Below are positions 25,728 to 34,321 of a DNA stretch of 64,000 nt, one piece after another. Every line of letters starts with the position of its first letter. Within the stretch, counting starts at the first letter, position 1. Below the pieces are notes generated by a model. The model ran no database searches. It saw nothing but the letters and a program-made list of their open reading frames with translations, and was not told the origin of the DNA. The stretch is from Verrucomicrobiia bacterium (lineage in GTDB: Bacteria > Verrucomicrobiota > Verrucomicrobiia > Limisphaerales > Fontisphaeraceae). The DNA lies in assembly GCA_026414565.1 (NCBI GenBank), contig JAOAIT010000007.1:62001-126000 (forward strand). The letters run 5' to 3'. The translations under genes and the position numbers were made by a program.

Positions 25728-26402
25728 CCATCCCTGCCCCTGCAAAAAATTGCGCAGGGCCGCCAGGGCGTGCGCGCGGTGACTGAGGCGGTTTTTGATG
25801 TCCTCCCCCAGTTCGGCAAAGGACTGGTCATGCCCCAGCGGAAAAAAGAGCGGGTCATAACCAAATCCGTGTTTGCCCCGCGGCGCAAAACCGATGCGGC
25901 CCTCGCATTTGCCGGTAAATACCCGGATTTCGCCCGGTTCACGCCCGCGGCTCACGGGGGCCAGGGCCAGGGCGCAGCGGAAGCGGGCGGTGCGTTGCTC
26001 CCATGGCACCGCAGCGAGCAGGCGCAACAGCTTGGCATTGTTGTCGGCGTCGGGGGTATTGGCCAGCGAAGGGGCCTGTCCCGTGGTGTCATCTACGGCG
26101 GCGAACCGCGCCGAGGCCACCCCCGGGGCGCCGTTGAGCGCGTCCACCTCCAGCCCGGAATCATCTCCCAGAGCAAACCACGGGCCGGGCGGCTGCAAGT
26201 GGGCCAGTCCCTCCTGCAGCAACCAGTCCGCCAGGACGGCGGCTTTTTGCGTGGCATTGCCTTCAAAGGTGGACGCGTCCTCCACCGCCGCCGGCGCGCC
26301 CGGCAACGCGGCCAAATCCCGCACGCGGGCTGCGGCGCCCAGGATGGCGGCGATTTCCTGCGTCTTGTGCCGGTTGCGCGTGGCCACAAACAAGGTAAGC
26401 AT
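25722..26402 (-). CDS. rdgB: Non-canonical purine NTP pyrophosphatase (RdgB/HAM1)
   Basis: About 226 aa. It hydrolyses dITP, XTP and similar triphosphates to monophosphates, keeping deaminated purines out of DNA. Family motifs are clear: ATRNRHKTQEI at the N-terminus, FALGDDSGLEVDAL, GKHGFGYDPLF and NRLSHRAHA near the C-terminus. I chose the ATG at 26402 because MLTLFVATRN is the family start; the upstream in-frame extension is not conserved. Confidence 0.95.
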   Translation of the reverse strand: MLTLFVATRNRHKTQEIAAILGAAARVRDLAALPGAPAAVEDASTFEGNATQKAAVLADWLLQEGLAHLQPPGPWFALGDDSGLEVDALNGAPGVASARFAAVDDTTGQAPSLANTPDADNNAKLLRLLAAVPWEQRTARFRCALALAPVSRGREPGEIRVFTGKCEGRIGFAPRGKHGFGYDPLFFPLGHDQSFAELGEDIKNRLSHRAHALAALRNFLQGQGWL

Positions 26403-26580
26403 GGGCTGACCCTGCCACAAGCCGGCCGGGCTGACAATCCTGTTGGCCATCCGCAGGCGAGGCGCCTGGGGCGCTCAGCCGGGCAGGCCGGCCCGAGGGA
26501 AATCACCCGTAAAGATCATTAGAAACCGCGGCTGGCAGGGAGGATTTGCCTCGGTTCCCTTGCATCTCCCCTTGGAAGGA

Positions 26581-27294
26581 TCAAGGAAGAGAAGGAGCGG
26601 AGGGAAGCGGGAACAAGGTGAGGGCGTATAACTCTTGATTGTCCCGAAAAAGGAGGCTGCCTTGGCAGAACCCGGCCTGCTGCGCCATACGGCTGAGCAC
26701 GGAAAAACGCTCATGCCGCCCATGGCGCGACCAATGACGATACAAACTGCGCCGGTCAGCGGGGGACAAAGCCACCCATTGACGCCGGCAAACGCCCGCC
26801 AGCCGCCGCAGATAGTCCTGGCGGCTTTCGTCCTCGCGTGGCAGGGGGTCATGCGCGAGGAGACACCCCCCAGGCCGCAATATCTGACGAGCCAGGCCAA
26901 ACAGCTCGCGTTTCAGGGGGCGCGAGAAGTGATGCAGGAACAAGCCCATCCAAATCACGTCCACCGGCTCGCGGCTGTGGCGCAGATACTCCAGCGCGTC
27001 GGCCGCGACAAGGTTACAGGGGCAGGCCAGGCGGGAGAGATGCTGGCGTGCGCGTGTCAACTTGGGGGAGGAGGTATCCACGCCGGTGTAGTGGGCCACC
27101 GGCAAGTTCCGCAGGGTGGCGGCGATTTCCCGGGCATCGCCGCAACCCAGGTCCAACAGGTGAAGCGGGCGGGAGAACGAGCGGCGTAAAAAACTCCGCA
27201 GCGCGTGGTGCGCCTGCCGATGGCACAAGTAATTGCGGGCGCGAGCCAGGTTGAACACCTGTTCGCGGTCAAAGTGAGCGTGAATCACGGCCAT
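26581..27294 (-). CDS. Class I SAM-dependent methyltransferase
   Basis: 237 aa. Motif I is LLDLGCGDAREIA (~47-59), followed by the acidic residue of VDTSS, motif II-like AADALEYL, motif IV-like VDVIWMGLFLHHF and the post-motif LRPGGCLLAHD. The C-terminal half (FSVLSRMAQQAGFCQGSLLF) matches the small-molecule methyltransferase layout. The substrate is unknown. It lies 9 nt downstream of the deoxyhypusine-synthase-like gene and is probably co-transcribed with it, which might link it to polyamine metabolism, but this is only positional. Confidence 0.85.
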   Translation of the reverse strand: MAVIHAHFDREQVFNLARARNYLCHRQAHHALRSFLRRSFSRPLHLLDLGCGDAREIAATLRNLPVAHYTGVDTSSPKLTRARQHLSRLACPCNLVAADALEYLRHSREPVDVIWMGLFLHHFSRPLKRELFGLARQILRPGGCLLAHDPLPREDESRQDYLRRLAGVCRRQWVALSPADRRSLYRHWSRHGRHERFSVLSRMAQQAGFCQGSLLFRDNQELYALTLFPLPSAPSLP

Positions 27295-27303
27295 ACGTGA
27301 ACG

Positions 27304-28332
27304 TTACCAGCCCAGCACGTAACCGAAGAGCAAGGGAGCCACAATGGTGGCGTCTGATTCAATCATATATTTGGGCGTGCGCCGGCCCAGCTTGCCCCAG
27401 GTGATTTTTTCATTGGGAACGGCGCCGGAATAGCTGCCGTAGCTGGTGGTGGAATCGCTGATCTGGCAGAAATAGGACCACCGCCGCACCCGGCGGCGCA
27501 AGTCCTGGTGCAGCATGGGCACCACACAAATGGGGAAATCGCCGGCGATGCCCCCGCCGATTTGCAGCATGCCCAGCCCGTGTCGCCGGGTCAGGGTTTG
27601 ATACAGTGAGGCCAGCCACAGCATGTATTCAATGCCCGTGCGCACGGTATGCACGTGCTTGATTTCCCCGCGGATCACTGCGGCGGCATACATGTTGCCC
27701 AAGGTCGAGTCCTCCCAGCCGGGCACCATCAACGGCAGATTCTTCTCGGCGGCCGCCAGCACCCAACTGTGGCGGGGGTCAATTTGATAATACCGTTGGT
27801 AACGCCCGCTTTGCAGAACCTGATAAAAAAATTCGTGGGGAAAATAACGCTCCCCTTTTTGGTCGGCTTGAGTCCAGACCTCCAGCATGGCCTTTTCCAT
27901 GCGGCGCATGGCTTCGGCTTCCGGAATGCAGGTGTCAGTCACCCGGTTCAAATGGCGGCGCAACAATTGTTCCTCATCACGGCTGGATAACTCCCGATAA
28001 TGCGGCAGGCGGACATAGTGGCGGTGCGCCACCAAATTAAAGACGTCCTCCTCCAAATTGGCGCCGGTGCAGCAGATCAAATGCACTTTATCCTGCCGGA
28101 TCATCTCCGCCAGGGAAAGGCCAAGCTCCGCCGTGCTCATGGCACCGGCCAGGGTGATCATCATGCGATTGCCCAGCGCAAGCTGGCGCCGGTATTCGCG
28201 CGCCGCGTCCAGCAGGCTGGCGGCGTTGAAGTGCCGGTAATGATGCTCCATGAAGTGGCTGAGAGCTCCCGTTGCCACAGCGCCGGTTGCCTCACGCCGC
28301 CGTGAGGTGGTGGGTGATGAGGTGACCTTCAT
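27304..28332 (-). CDS. Deoxyhypusine synthase-family protein (possible homospermidine synthase)
   Basis: About 342 aa. The family's NAD-binding and active-site features are present: TLAGAMSTAELG, CCTGANLEEDVFN, GGGIAGDF and, near the C-terminus, EKITWGKL, in which the Lys matches the catalytic lysine that forms the enzyme-substrate imine in eukaryotic enzymes. Bacteria lack eIF5A, and bacterial members are thought to act in polyamine metabolism, some as homospermidine synthases. The EF-P encoded here has no lysine at the loop tip, which argues against it as a substrate. I took the ATG at 28332; an upstream in-frame extension to 28416 is not family-like. Confidence 0.85.
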   Translation of the reverse strand: MKVTSSPTTSRRREATGAVATGALSHFMEHHYRHFNAASLLDAAREYRRQLALGNRMMITLAGAMSTAELGLSLAEMIRQDKVHLICCTGANLEEDVFNLVAHRHYVRLPHYRELSSRDEEQLLRRHLNRVTDTCIPEAEAMRRMEKAMLEVWTQADQKGERYFPHEFFYQVLQSGRYQRYYQIDPRHSWVLAAAEKNLPLMVPGWEDSTLGNMYAAAVIRGEIKHVHTVRTGIEYMLWLASLYQTLTRRHGLGMLQIGGGIAGDFPICVVPMLHQDLRRRVRRWSYFCQISDSTTSYGSYSGAVPNEKITWGKLGRRTPKYMIESDATIVAPLLFGYVLGW

Positions 28333-28836
28333 AAAATGTCCTTCAGATTTATAGCCTCCCACAAGCCTGCTGCCGGCGGAGAGTATTCCGCCGCGGGACA
28401 GGCGGCCCGTGGACACAGCCCGCCGCCATATTAAGCCGCCTCAGTATTACGTAAATATAAAATCGTGTGAACAATAAAGTTATTGGCTATAAACAAACTG
28501 ATGAGTCGTGGAGGAAAGAGGGCAAACAGTGATGACTCGGAGCCGCCGTGCCGGGAAACAAGGTGTGCTTTTCAATGCCCGGCCAACCGCAACGCTGGTC
28601 GGGTTTTCCTGCCTGGGGTTGTCGGCAACGGACCGAATCCAGCCCCCGCGGCGGAGCCCGCTCCCGAAGGTGGCAAAAAGGAGGCGCGCCCCTTTTGATA
28701 AAGGCCGGGCCGCAAGGAATTACTGCTTGCCGACTCCCTCCGAAAAGCCATACTGTTTACGGCCAGCATGACTTATTGTGTTTGGATGTGAAGGGCGCCC
28801 GCCTGCGGGTGGAAGCGCCGGCAGTTGGATATTGTT
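28333..28836. other. Divergent intergenic region
   Basis: 504 bp between the deoxyhypusine-synthase-like gene (minus) and the response-regulator kinase gene (plus). An AT-rich stretch at ~28440-28500 probably holds minus-strand promoter elements (TTCACA, 16 nt, TAATAC on the minus strand), but the match is weak. Short open frames (28483-28698, 28508-28771) look non-coding. Confidence 0.4.
28578..28607 (+). terminator. Candidate plus-strand terminator hairpin
   Basis: CCCGGCCA (28578-28585) pairs with TGGTCGGG (28596-28603) with one G-U pair and a 10-nt loop, followed by TTTT. No gene is supported upstream on the plus strand, so it may end a small unannotated transcript or be fortuitous. Confidence 0.35.
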
Positions 28837-30138
28837 ATGCGCGGCTCGAAAACTGAACAACCGCTGACACCGGAAGGAGACGCCGGCGTTGCTGCCGGTC
28901 GGGATTCCATCCTGGCGGAGCGTCCGCGGTTGTTGATTGTGGATGATGATGAAGGGCCGCGGAAATCGTTGCGGATCATTTTCAGTGAGGATTACTCGGT
29001 TTTGACCGCCGCCAGCGGGGAGGAGGCCCTGGAAATACTCAAGCGGCAGGCGGAGGCACAATTGCCGGTGAATGTGGCTATTTTGGACATCCGCATGACG
29101 GGGATGACAGGGATTGATTTGCTGGGGCGGATGAAGACGCAGGAGCCGGATGTGGCGGTGATTATGCTGACGGCCTACGAGACGCTGGAGACGGCGCGGC
29201 AGGCCTTGCGGCTGGGGGCGTGTGATTACCTGACCAAGCCGTTTGATTTGTTGACGATGCGGGCGGCGGTGGCCAAGGCCGTGGAGCGCAACCGCTGTGC
29301 GCGACAGTTTCGCAACAATGAGGAGGTCCTGAAACAAATCCAAGAGCAGTTGCGGGAGTATCAGGTGCGGGAGGAGATGGCCCGCAAGCAGGGGGAGATT
29401 TACAGCATGGTGCTGCACGACATCAACAACCCCCTGACGGTGATCAGCGGGCTGGCGGTGATGGCCAACGAGCGCCTGCGGCGGTTGCAGGTGCCCTACA
29501 CACAGGATTTATCCTCGGTGAGGGAGGATTTGGCGCAGATCGAGCAGCAGGTCTTCAAATGCCTGGAGGTCTCCCGGCGGTATCTGGGCTTTGCGCGGCG
29601 GCGGCCGGGGGAAATCCCGCAGGTGAATGTGAACCGGGTGTTGGAGGACATGCGCACCTTGTTGCGGCCCAACCCGGCCCTGGAAGGGCATGAGCTGCGC
29701 GTGCAGCCGCCGCCCACGGAGATTTTTGCCCGCATCAATGGCACGGATTTAATCCAGATTCTCTTGAACCTGGTGATCAATGCGCTGCAGGCGACGGATC
29801 AGCCGCATCAAGTCTATGTGACGGCCGCCCTGGCGCCGCAGCCGGTGCCGGGGGCCCTGATGCAGGAAACCAACCAGGCCTTTTTTGCCAACCGGGCGGG
29901 ATTCAACAATGAGCCGCCGTTGGTGGAAATCCGGGTGGAGGACAACGGCCCCGGGATATCCGCCGTGCCGGTAAAAAGGATTTTTGAGGCCTACTACACC
30001 ACCAAGCAACCGGGCAAGGGCACGGGACTGGGATTGACCATCGTCCTCCACCTGCTGGAGCAGTCGCATGGCGGGTTGCGGGTGGAAACCCGGCCGGGCC
30101 TGGGCACCACCTTTACCTTGTGGTTCCCGGCCCGTTGA
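28837..30138 (+). CDS. Response regulator - histidine kinase hybrid (soluble)
   Basis: About 433 aa. An N-terminal receiver domain (~30-150) has the acidic pocket LLIVDDDEG, phospho-acceptor Asp in AILDIRMTG and the Lys in LTKPFD. A coiled-coil linker (~160-195) leads to a kinase core with H-box VLHDINNPLT (~197), N-box NLVINALQAT, G1 EDNGPGIS and G2 GKGTGLGLTIV. No membrane segment is present. The order (receiver first, kinase second) suggests that phosphorylation of the receiver controls kinase output. I chose the ATG at 28837; a TTG at 28825 is also in frame. Confidence 0.9.
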   Translation: MRGSKTEQPLTPEGDAGVAAGRDSILAERPRLLIVDDDEGPRKSLRIIFSEDYSVLTAASGEEALEILKRQAEAQLPVNVAILDIRMTGMTGIDLLGRMKTQEPDVAVIMLTAYETLETARQALRLGACDYLTKPFDLLTMRAAVAKAVERNRCARQFRNNEEVLKQIQEQLREYQVREEMARKQGEIYSMVLHDINNPLTVISGLAVMANERLRRLQVPYTQDLSSVREDLAQIEQQVFKCLEVSRRYLGFARRRPGEIPQVNVNRVLEDMRTLLRPNPALEGHELRVQPPPTEIFARINGTDLIQILLNLVINALQATDQPHQVYVTAALAPQPVPGALMQETNQAFFANRAGFNNEPPLVEIRVEDNGPGISAVPVKRIFEAYYTTKQPGKGTGLGLTIVLHLLEQSHGGLRVETRPGLGTTFTLWFPAR

Positions 30139-30312
30139 CCGACAAACCGGCTGGAGGTGAAGAAGCCCACGGCCGGCAGCCGGGGACGGATTTGAGCGGC
30201 AGAGACCAAAGCATGCTAGTTTACCACGTGGGGTGGTGCGCCAAAACGGGATTTTGCTGGGGGGTTAGGGGGGTGATTTGAACAAGGCCAGGCAACAGAC
30301 ACAGGCAAAACG

Positions 30313-30996
30313 ATGGATGAAGTAAAAACAGGTGCCCGCTGGCCGGAAGCTCCCGGGGAGCTTCCCGGAGCTGGCCTGCCGGGCCTGGCCCATGATCTGA
30401 GTAGCTGGCTGACGCCGGTCAAAACCTGTCTGCAGCTTTGGGAAACCGGTCAGGTGGAAAAGGCCGCCGCTCTGCGGTCCACTGCCCTGCAAAACTTGCG
30501 CACAGTGATGGATTGTTTGGCGTGGGTGCGCGAGGGAGCAGCCGGCCGCCCGGCGGCCATGGCACCGGTCAAACTGCGGGCTTTGCTGAAGCAGGCAGTG
30601 GCGGATTGTGACGGATTGCTGCGGGACAAGCAGCTTGAGGTGGATCTGGCACCCGGGCCGGAGGTGGAGGTTTTAGGCGATTCTTGGTTGCTGCGGCGGC
30701 TGTTTCTCAATCTGTTCAACAATGCGGCGCATGCCTCGCCGGCCGGGGGCCGGGTGGCGGTGCAGGTGGAAACGTCCGCCACAGCAGCCGGAGGCGTGCA
30801 GGTGAGTCTCCGCAATGCGTGCCTGCCTGCCGCGGCCGGCGGGATTGGAGAAGAGGCCATGCGGCAACGCCTGGGGCTGCGGATCAGCCAGGAAATATGC
30901 CGGTTGCATCAGGGGCAAATGGATTTGGTATGTGAGGAGGCGGCGCAGGCCGTGACCGTAATCGTGAGTCTTCCGCGAGCGCAGGCGGACGCTTAA
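30313..30996 (+). CDS. Degenerate histidine-kinase-like protein
   Basis: 227 aa. An H-box-like LAHDLSSWLTPVKT (~26) and N-box-like NLFNNAAHASPAGG (~137) are present. The G1 box is lost, however: the region after the N-box reads SLRNACLPAAAGGIG, without DxGxG. G2 is reduced to RLGLRISQEI. It has no membrane or sensor domain. It may bind or phosphotransfer without full kinase activity, for example as a phosphatase or scaffold for the nearby receiver proteins. It lies between the receiver-kinase hybrid (28837) and a convergent single-domain receiver (31010). Confidence 0.75.
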   Translation: MDEVKTGARWPEAPGELPGAGLPGLAHDLSSWLTPVKTCLQLWETGQVEKAAALRSTALQNLRTVMDCLAWVREGAAGRPAAMAPVKLRALLKQAVADCDGLLRDKQLEVDLAPGPEVEVLGDSWLLRRLFLNLFNNAAHASPAGGRVAVQVETSATAAGGVQVSLRNACLPAAAGGIGEEAMRQRLGLRISQEICRLHQGQMDLVCEEAAQAVTVIVSLPRAQADA

Positions 30997-31009
30997 GGAG
31001 GCAACCGGG

Positions 31010-31453
31010 TCAGGGTGAGGCGGGGCTGGAGGCTGGCACCCCCGCCTGCCGGCGCAATTCCAAGGCCCGCTCGATGGCACCGCTGAGGGCTTCGACGGAA
31101 AAAGGTTTCTGCAGAAAAGCCACCACGCCCAAGGCCAGCAAACTCTCGATGTCCGAGGGGGAGGCGTTGCCACTGATGGCGATGGCGGGGAGGCTGGGGA
31201 CGATCTCCTTCACGCGCTGAATCAGTTGGCGGCCATCCATTTCCGGCATGGCAAAGTCGGTGACCAACACATCAATGAGCCCCGGCTGGCTTTGGAGGAG
31301 CTGCAGGGCTTCCGGTCCGGAGCGGGCGCCCAAGACATGGTAGCCCCGCAATCTGAGCGTCAACTGCAGGGCAGCCAACACCTCGGCCTGGTCATCCACA
31401 ATCAAAATGGTTGGCCGTGGCGGCTCCGGGCGGCTGTTCGTTGAAAGATTCAT
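31010..31453 (-). CDS. Single-domain response regulator (CheY-like receiver)
   Basis: 147 aa consisting of one receiver domain. The acidic pocket is LIVDDQAE, the phospho-acceptor Asp is in LVTDFAMPEMDG and the conserved Lys is in LQKPFS. There is no output domain, so it probably acts by protein contact or in a phosphorelay. It converges with the degenerate kinase gene, leaving 13 nt between stops. Confidence 0.92.
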   Translation of the reverse strand: MNLSTNSRPEPPRPTILIVDDQAEVLAALQLTLRLRGYHVLGARSGPEALQLLQSQPGLIDVLVTDFAMPEMDGRQLIQRVKEIVPSLPAIAISGNASPSDIESLLALGVVAFLQKPFSVEALSGAIERALELRRQAGVPASSPASP

Positions 31454-31691
31454 GCGTTGGTTTATGGCCGTGGCAGGGCAATAGGGGGTCGGGCATCAGT
31501 GGCTCGAACTGGCCCACCTCCGCTATCACCCGGGGGGCAGTTCACGACGAAGCGGCCCCCCTGTCAAGGGGATTCTGGGGAAAAGTTATCCACAAGGTCC
31601 CGCGGTGGGAGCCGCAGACCCTCATTCTCCAACATGCCCGTTGTCTGGATCAGCCGGGCTGCCTTCCTCCCAGTAAAGTCGGGAGGCCGCA

Positions 31692-31721
31692 GGGCGGGAC
31701 GGCGGGAGGCTCGTCCCGCCC
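31692..31721 (-). terminator. Hairpin downstream of the methylmalonyl operon
   Basis: A perfect 10-bp stem (GGGCGGGACG, 31692-31701; CGTCCCGCCC, 31712-31721) with a 10-nt loop, 13 nt past the biotin carrier stop. The T-run on the minus strand is poor (GACTTTACTG), so it may be a weak terminator or an mRNA 3' stabiliser. Confidence 0.45.
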
Positions 31722-31734
31722 GCAGCAAATGGTC

Positions 31735-32166
31735 TTACTCCAAGGTCATCAGCGGCTGGCCTTCTTCGGCGGCGTCGCCCACCGCCACTTTGATGGCTTT
31801 CACCACGCCATCGCGCGGGGCGAAGACGTTGGTGTTCATCTTCATGGCTTCGAGCACCAGTACGCAGTCCCCGGCTTTGACGGCCTGGCCCACCTGCACG
31901 TTGATGGCCACCACGCGGCCGGTGAGGGGGCTGGGGATGTCGCCCGGGCCGGCCGGAGCGCCTGCGGCAGCCGGGGCCGGAGCGGGGGAGGCCGTGGGAG
32001 CCGGCGCGGGCGCGGGTGGGGGCGGTGGAGGCGGAGGTGGAGGCGGGGCGGCCACCGGCACCGCCGGAGCGGGCGCGGACACCGCGGCGCGGCCGCTGTC
32101 ATCCAGGACTTCCACCAGGACATCGTATTGTTTGCCGTCAATCGTGATGAGGAGTCGTTTGGTCAT
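31735..32166 (-). CDS. Biotin carrier protein (1.3S-like subunit)
   Basis: 143 aa. A short N-terminal beta part (KRLLITIDGKQYDVLVEVLDD) is joined by a long Ala/Pro-rich linker (~28-75, including a run of 11 prolines) to a biotinyl domain with the biotinylation motif EAMKMN (Lys109). The layout matches the 1.3S subunit of transcarboxylase and the gamma/biotin subunit of decarboxylases. It is the last gene of the operon and supplies the biotin arm that the 5S-type protein at 40321 lacks. The linker should need EF-P for efficient translation. Confidence 0.93.
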   Translation of the reverse strand: MTKRLLITIDGKQYDVLVEVLDDSGRAAVSAPAPAVPVAAPPPPPPPPPPPAPAPAPTASPAPAPAAAGAPAGPGDIPSPLTGRVVAINVQVGQAVKAGDCVLVLEAMKMNTNVFAPRDGVVKAIKVAVGDAAEEGQPLMTLE

Positions 32167-32196
32167 GAAAAATCCAAGGGGTTGGAGGTTGTGACT

Positions 32197-32655
32197 TTAG
32201 CGAATGCGGTGCGAGGCGAAGTGCTGGACGCGGCCTTCAATGGCCCAGGTATTGAGCACGGCACCCAGCGGCCACGGGCCGAAGGACGGCGTGCGCACCG
32301 GTTCCACGCCCACGATGCGGTGGGGGCCGTCAATGACCATCGCCACGGCCGCGGCGATGGTGGCGGCGATCTCCGCGTCAATCGGGTCGGCGCCGGGCCG
32401 GCTGCGCAGCGGCGGGGCCACCGGGGTGTCATCCCCGGCGCCCGCCGTGAGTTGCGCGCCCGCCAGCCGGGCGACGGAGGCGTAGGTGCGGGGGGTGAAC
32501 TCTCCGCAGAACGTGTCGGCGCGCACCAGCGGAAACGCGGCCGCGCGGGGGGGGAAACGATGGCAGCGTCCGTAATTGTACTTGAGTTCGGCGCCGATTT
32601 TGACGCCGGCTTCTTCATGCTGCCACCACAGGCAATGTTCGCAACTAAGCTGCAT
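32197..32655 (-). CDS. CxxC-domain / OadG-like small protein
   Basis: 152 aa, in two parts. Residues ~1-55 form a cysteine-rich module, CEHCLWW...GRCHRFPP...FCGEF (Cys 5, 8, 31, 50), which resembles small metal- or FeS-binding proteins. Residues ~90-152 (EIAATIAAAVAMVIDGPHRI, then a WAIEGR and a SHRIR ending) resemble the OadG-related subunit found in biotin-dependent decarboxylase clusters. It sits between the carboxyltransferase and biotin carrier genes, so it probably belongs to that complex. The fusion of the two modules is unusual, and what the metal site would do is unknown. Confidence 0.65.
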   Translation of the reverse strand: MQLSCEHCLWWQHEEAGVKIGAELKYNYGRCHRFPPRAAAFPLVRADTFCGEFTPRTYASVARLAGAQLTAGAGDDTPVAPPLRSRPGADPIDAEIAATIAAAVAMVIDGPHRIVGVEPVRTPSFGPWPLGAVLNTWAIEGRVQHFASHRIR

Positions 32656-32721
32656 ACAATCAGTTTGTGCCGGGGCTCATCATGCGCCGGGCGCGCGGGA
32701 TGTGCCAGCCGGAAGTGAGGG

Positions 32722-34275
32722 TTACAGCGGAATGGTGCCGTGCTTCTTGGGCGGCCGGGTTTCGCGCTTGCTTAGGGTGTTGCGCAGGGCCATGGCCACT
32801 GCGGCGCGGGTTTCGGCCGGTTCAATGACGTCGGTGATCATGGCCTTGGAGGCGGCCTCGTAGGGCGAGCAGAATTTGTCGCGGTACTCGGCCTGCAACT
32901 CCGCTTCGCGGGCCTTGGGATCGGCGGCGGCGGCGATTTCCTTTTTGTAAAGCACCTTCACGGCGCCTTCCGCGCCCATGACGGCAATTTCCGCCGTGGG
33001 CCAGGCATAGACGAAGTCCGCGCCCATGTCCTGGCTGCACATGGCCAGATAGGCGCCGCCGTAGGCCTTGCGCATGATCACGGTGATCTTGGGCACCGTG
33101 GCCGAGGCGTAGGCAAAGAGCATCTTCGCGCCATGGCGGATGATGCCACCACGTTCCTGTTGCAGGCCGGGCAGGAAGCCGGGCACGTCCACCAGCGTCA
33201 CCAGCGGGATGTTAAACACGTTGCAGAAGCGGATGAACCGCGCCGCCTTGTCGGAGGAGTCAATGTCCAGAGTGCCGGCCTTGACCATGGGCTGGTTGGC
33301 CACAATGCCCACCACAATGCCCTGGATGCGGGCGAAGCCCACCACGATGTTCTTGGCGAATTCTTTGGCGACTTCAAAGAAATCACCCGCGTCCACCAGC
33401 CGCTGGATGACCTCGAGCACGTTGTAGGCCTGTTTGGGGTCGGCCGGCACCAGCTCGTTCATGCCGGGGTCCGGCGTCATGTCCACCACCGGCGTGGGAT
33501 GGTGCGGCGGGTCCATGAGGTTGTTGGGGGGGAGGTAGGAGAGCAGCTTGCGCACCAGCTCCACGGCGTGGGCGTCGTTTTCGGCGATGAAATGGATGTT
33601 GCCGCTCACGGCCGCATGCGCCTCGGCGGTGGCAAAGTCCTCCAGGGCCGCCTTCTGGCCGGTGGCCGCCTTGATGACCTCGGGGCCGCAGATGAACATG
33701 TTGGCCGTCTTGCGCACCATGATCAAAAAGTCCATGAGCGCCGGGGAGTAGGCCGCGCCGCCGGCGCAGGGGCCGGCAATGACCGCGATTTGCGGCACCA
33801 CACCGGAGAGGAGGACGTTGCGGAAAAACACCTGCCCATAACCGGCCAGGGATTCCACGCCTTCCTGAATGCGCGCGCCGCCGGAGTCATTGAAGCCCAC
33901 CACGGGCATGCCGCAGCGCAGGGCGTATTCCATCATATCGCTGATCTTGCGGGAGTGAATGCGCCCCAGCGCCCCGCCGCCCACGGTGAAATCCTGGCTG
34001 AAAACAGCCACCGGCCGGCCGTCCACCAGGCCCACGCCGGTGATGACGCCGTCGCCCGGCATGGGTTTGCCTTCCATGCCGAAGTTGTGGCAATCGTGCT
34101 GGGCATGCTGCCCCATCTCCAGGAAGGTGCCGGGTTGGAAGAGCGCCTCGACGCGATCGCGGGCCGTCATCAGCCCCTTGGCGCGGCGGGCTTCCAGTTT
34201 GTCCGTGCCCCCAGCCGCCCGGGCAACCGCCCGGCGGTGGGCCAGGTTCTTCAACAATTTGGGATCAATAGGCAT
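32722..34275 (-). CDS. Methylmalonyl/propionyl-CoA carboxyltransferase subunit (12S-like)
   Basis: 517 aa, the usual length. It moves CO2 between methylmalonyl-CoA (or propionyl-CoA) and biotin. Both oxyanion-hole segments are present: FNDSGGARIQEGVESLAGYG with AGPCAGGAAYSPAL in the N-terminal half, and LVDVPGFLPGLQQE with MRKAYGGAYLAM in the C-terminal half. The gene lies between methylmalonyl-CoA epimerase and the CxxC/OadG-like protein. With the 5S-type and biotin carrier genes of the same operon it makes a full transcarboxylase set; a role in methylmalonyl-CoA decarboxylase is the alternative. Confidence 0.93.
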   Translation of the reverse strand: MPIDPKLLKNLAHRRAVARAAGGTDKLEARRAKGLMTARDRVEALFQPGTFLEMGQHAQHDCHNFGMEGKPMPGDGVITGVGLVDGRPVAVFSQDFTVGGGALGRIHSRKISDMMEYALRCGMPVVGFNDSGGARIQEGVESLAGYGQVFFRNVLLSGVVPQIAVIAGPCAGGAAYSPALMDFLIMVRKTANMFICGPEVIKAATGQKAALEDFATAEAHAAVSGNIHFIAENDAHAVELVRKLLSYLPPNNLMDPPHHPTPVVDMTPDPGMNELVPADPKQAYNVLEVIQRLVDAGDFFEVAKEFAKNIVVGFARIQGIVVGIVANQPMVKAGTLDIDSSDKAARFIRFCNVFNIPLVTLVDVPGFLPGLQQERGGIIRHGAKMLFAYASATVPKITVIMRKAYGGAYLAMCSQDMGADFVYAWPTAEIAVMGAEGAVKVLYKKEIAAAADPKAREAELQAEYRDKFCSPYEAASKAMITDVIEPAETRAAVAMALRNTLSKRETRPPKKHGTIPL

Positions 34276-34321
34276 AGGTCAAAGTGCGTTAAACCACGTG
34301 GTCAAGACAGTCTCCGGCCGT

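Noticed and set aside
28483-28698. 71-codon frame before the receiver-kinase gene
   Set aside because: Reads through a hairpin-T-run, biased composition, overlapped by other equally poor frames.
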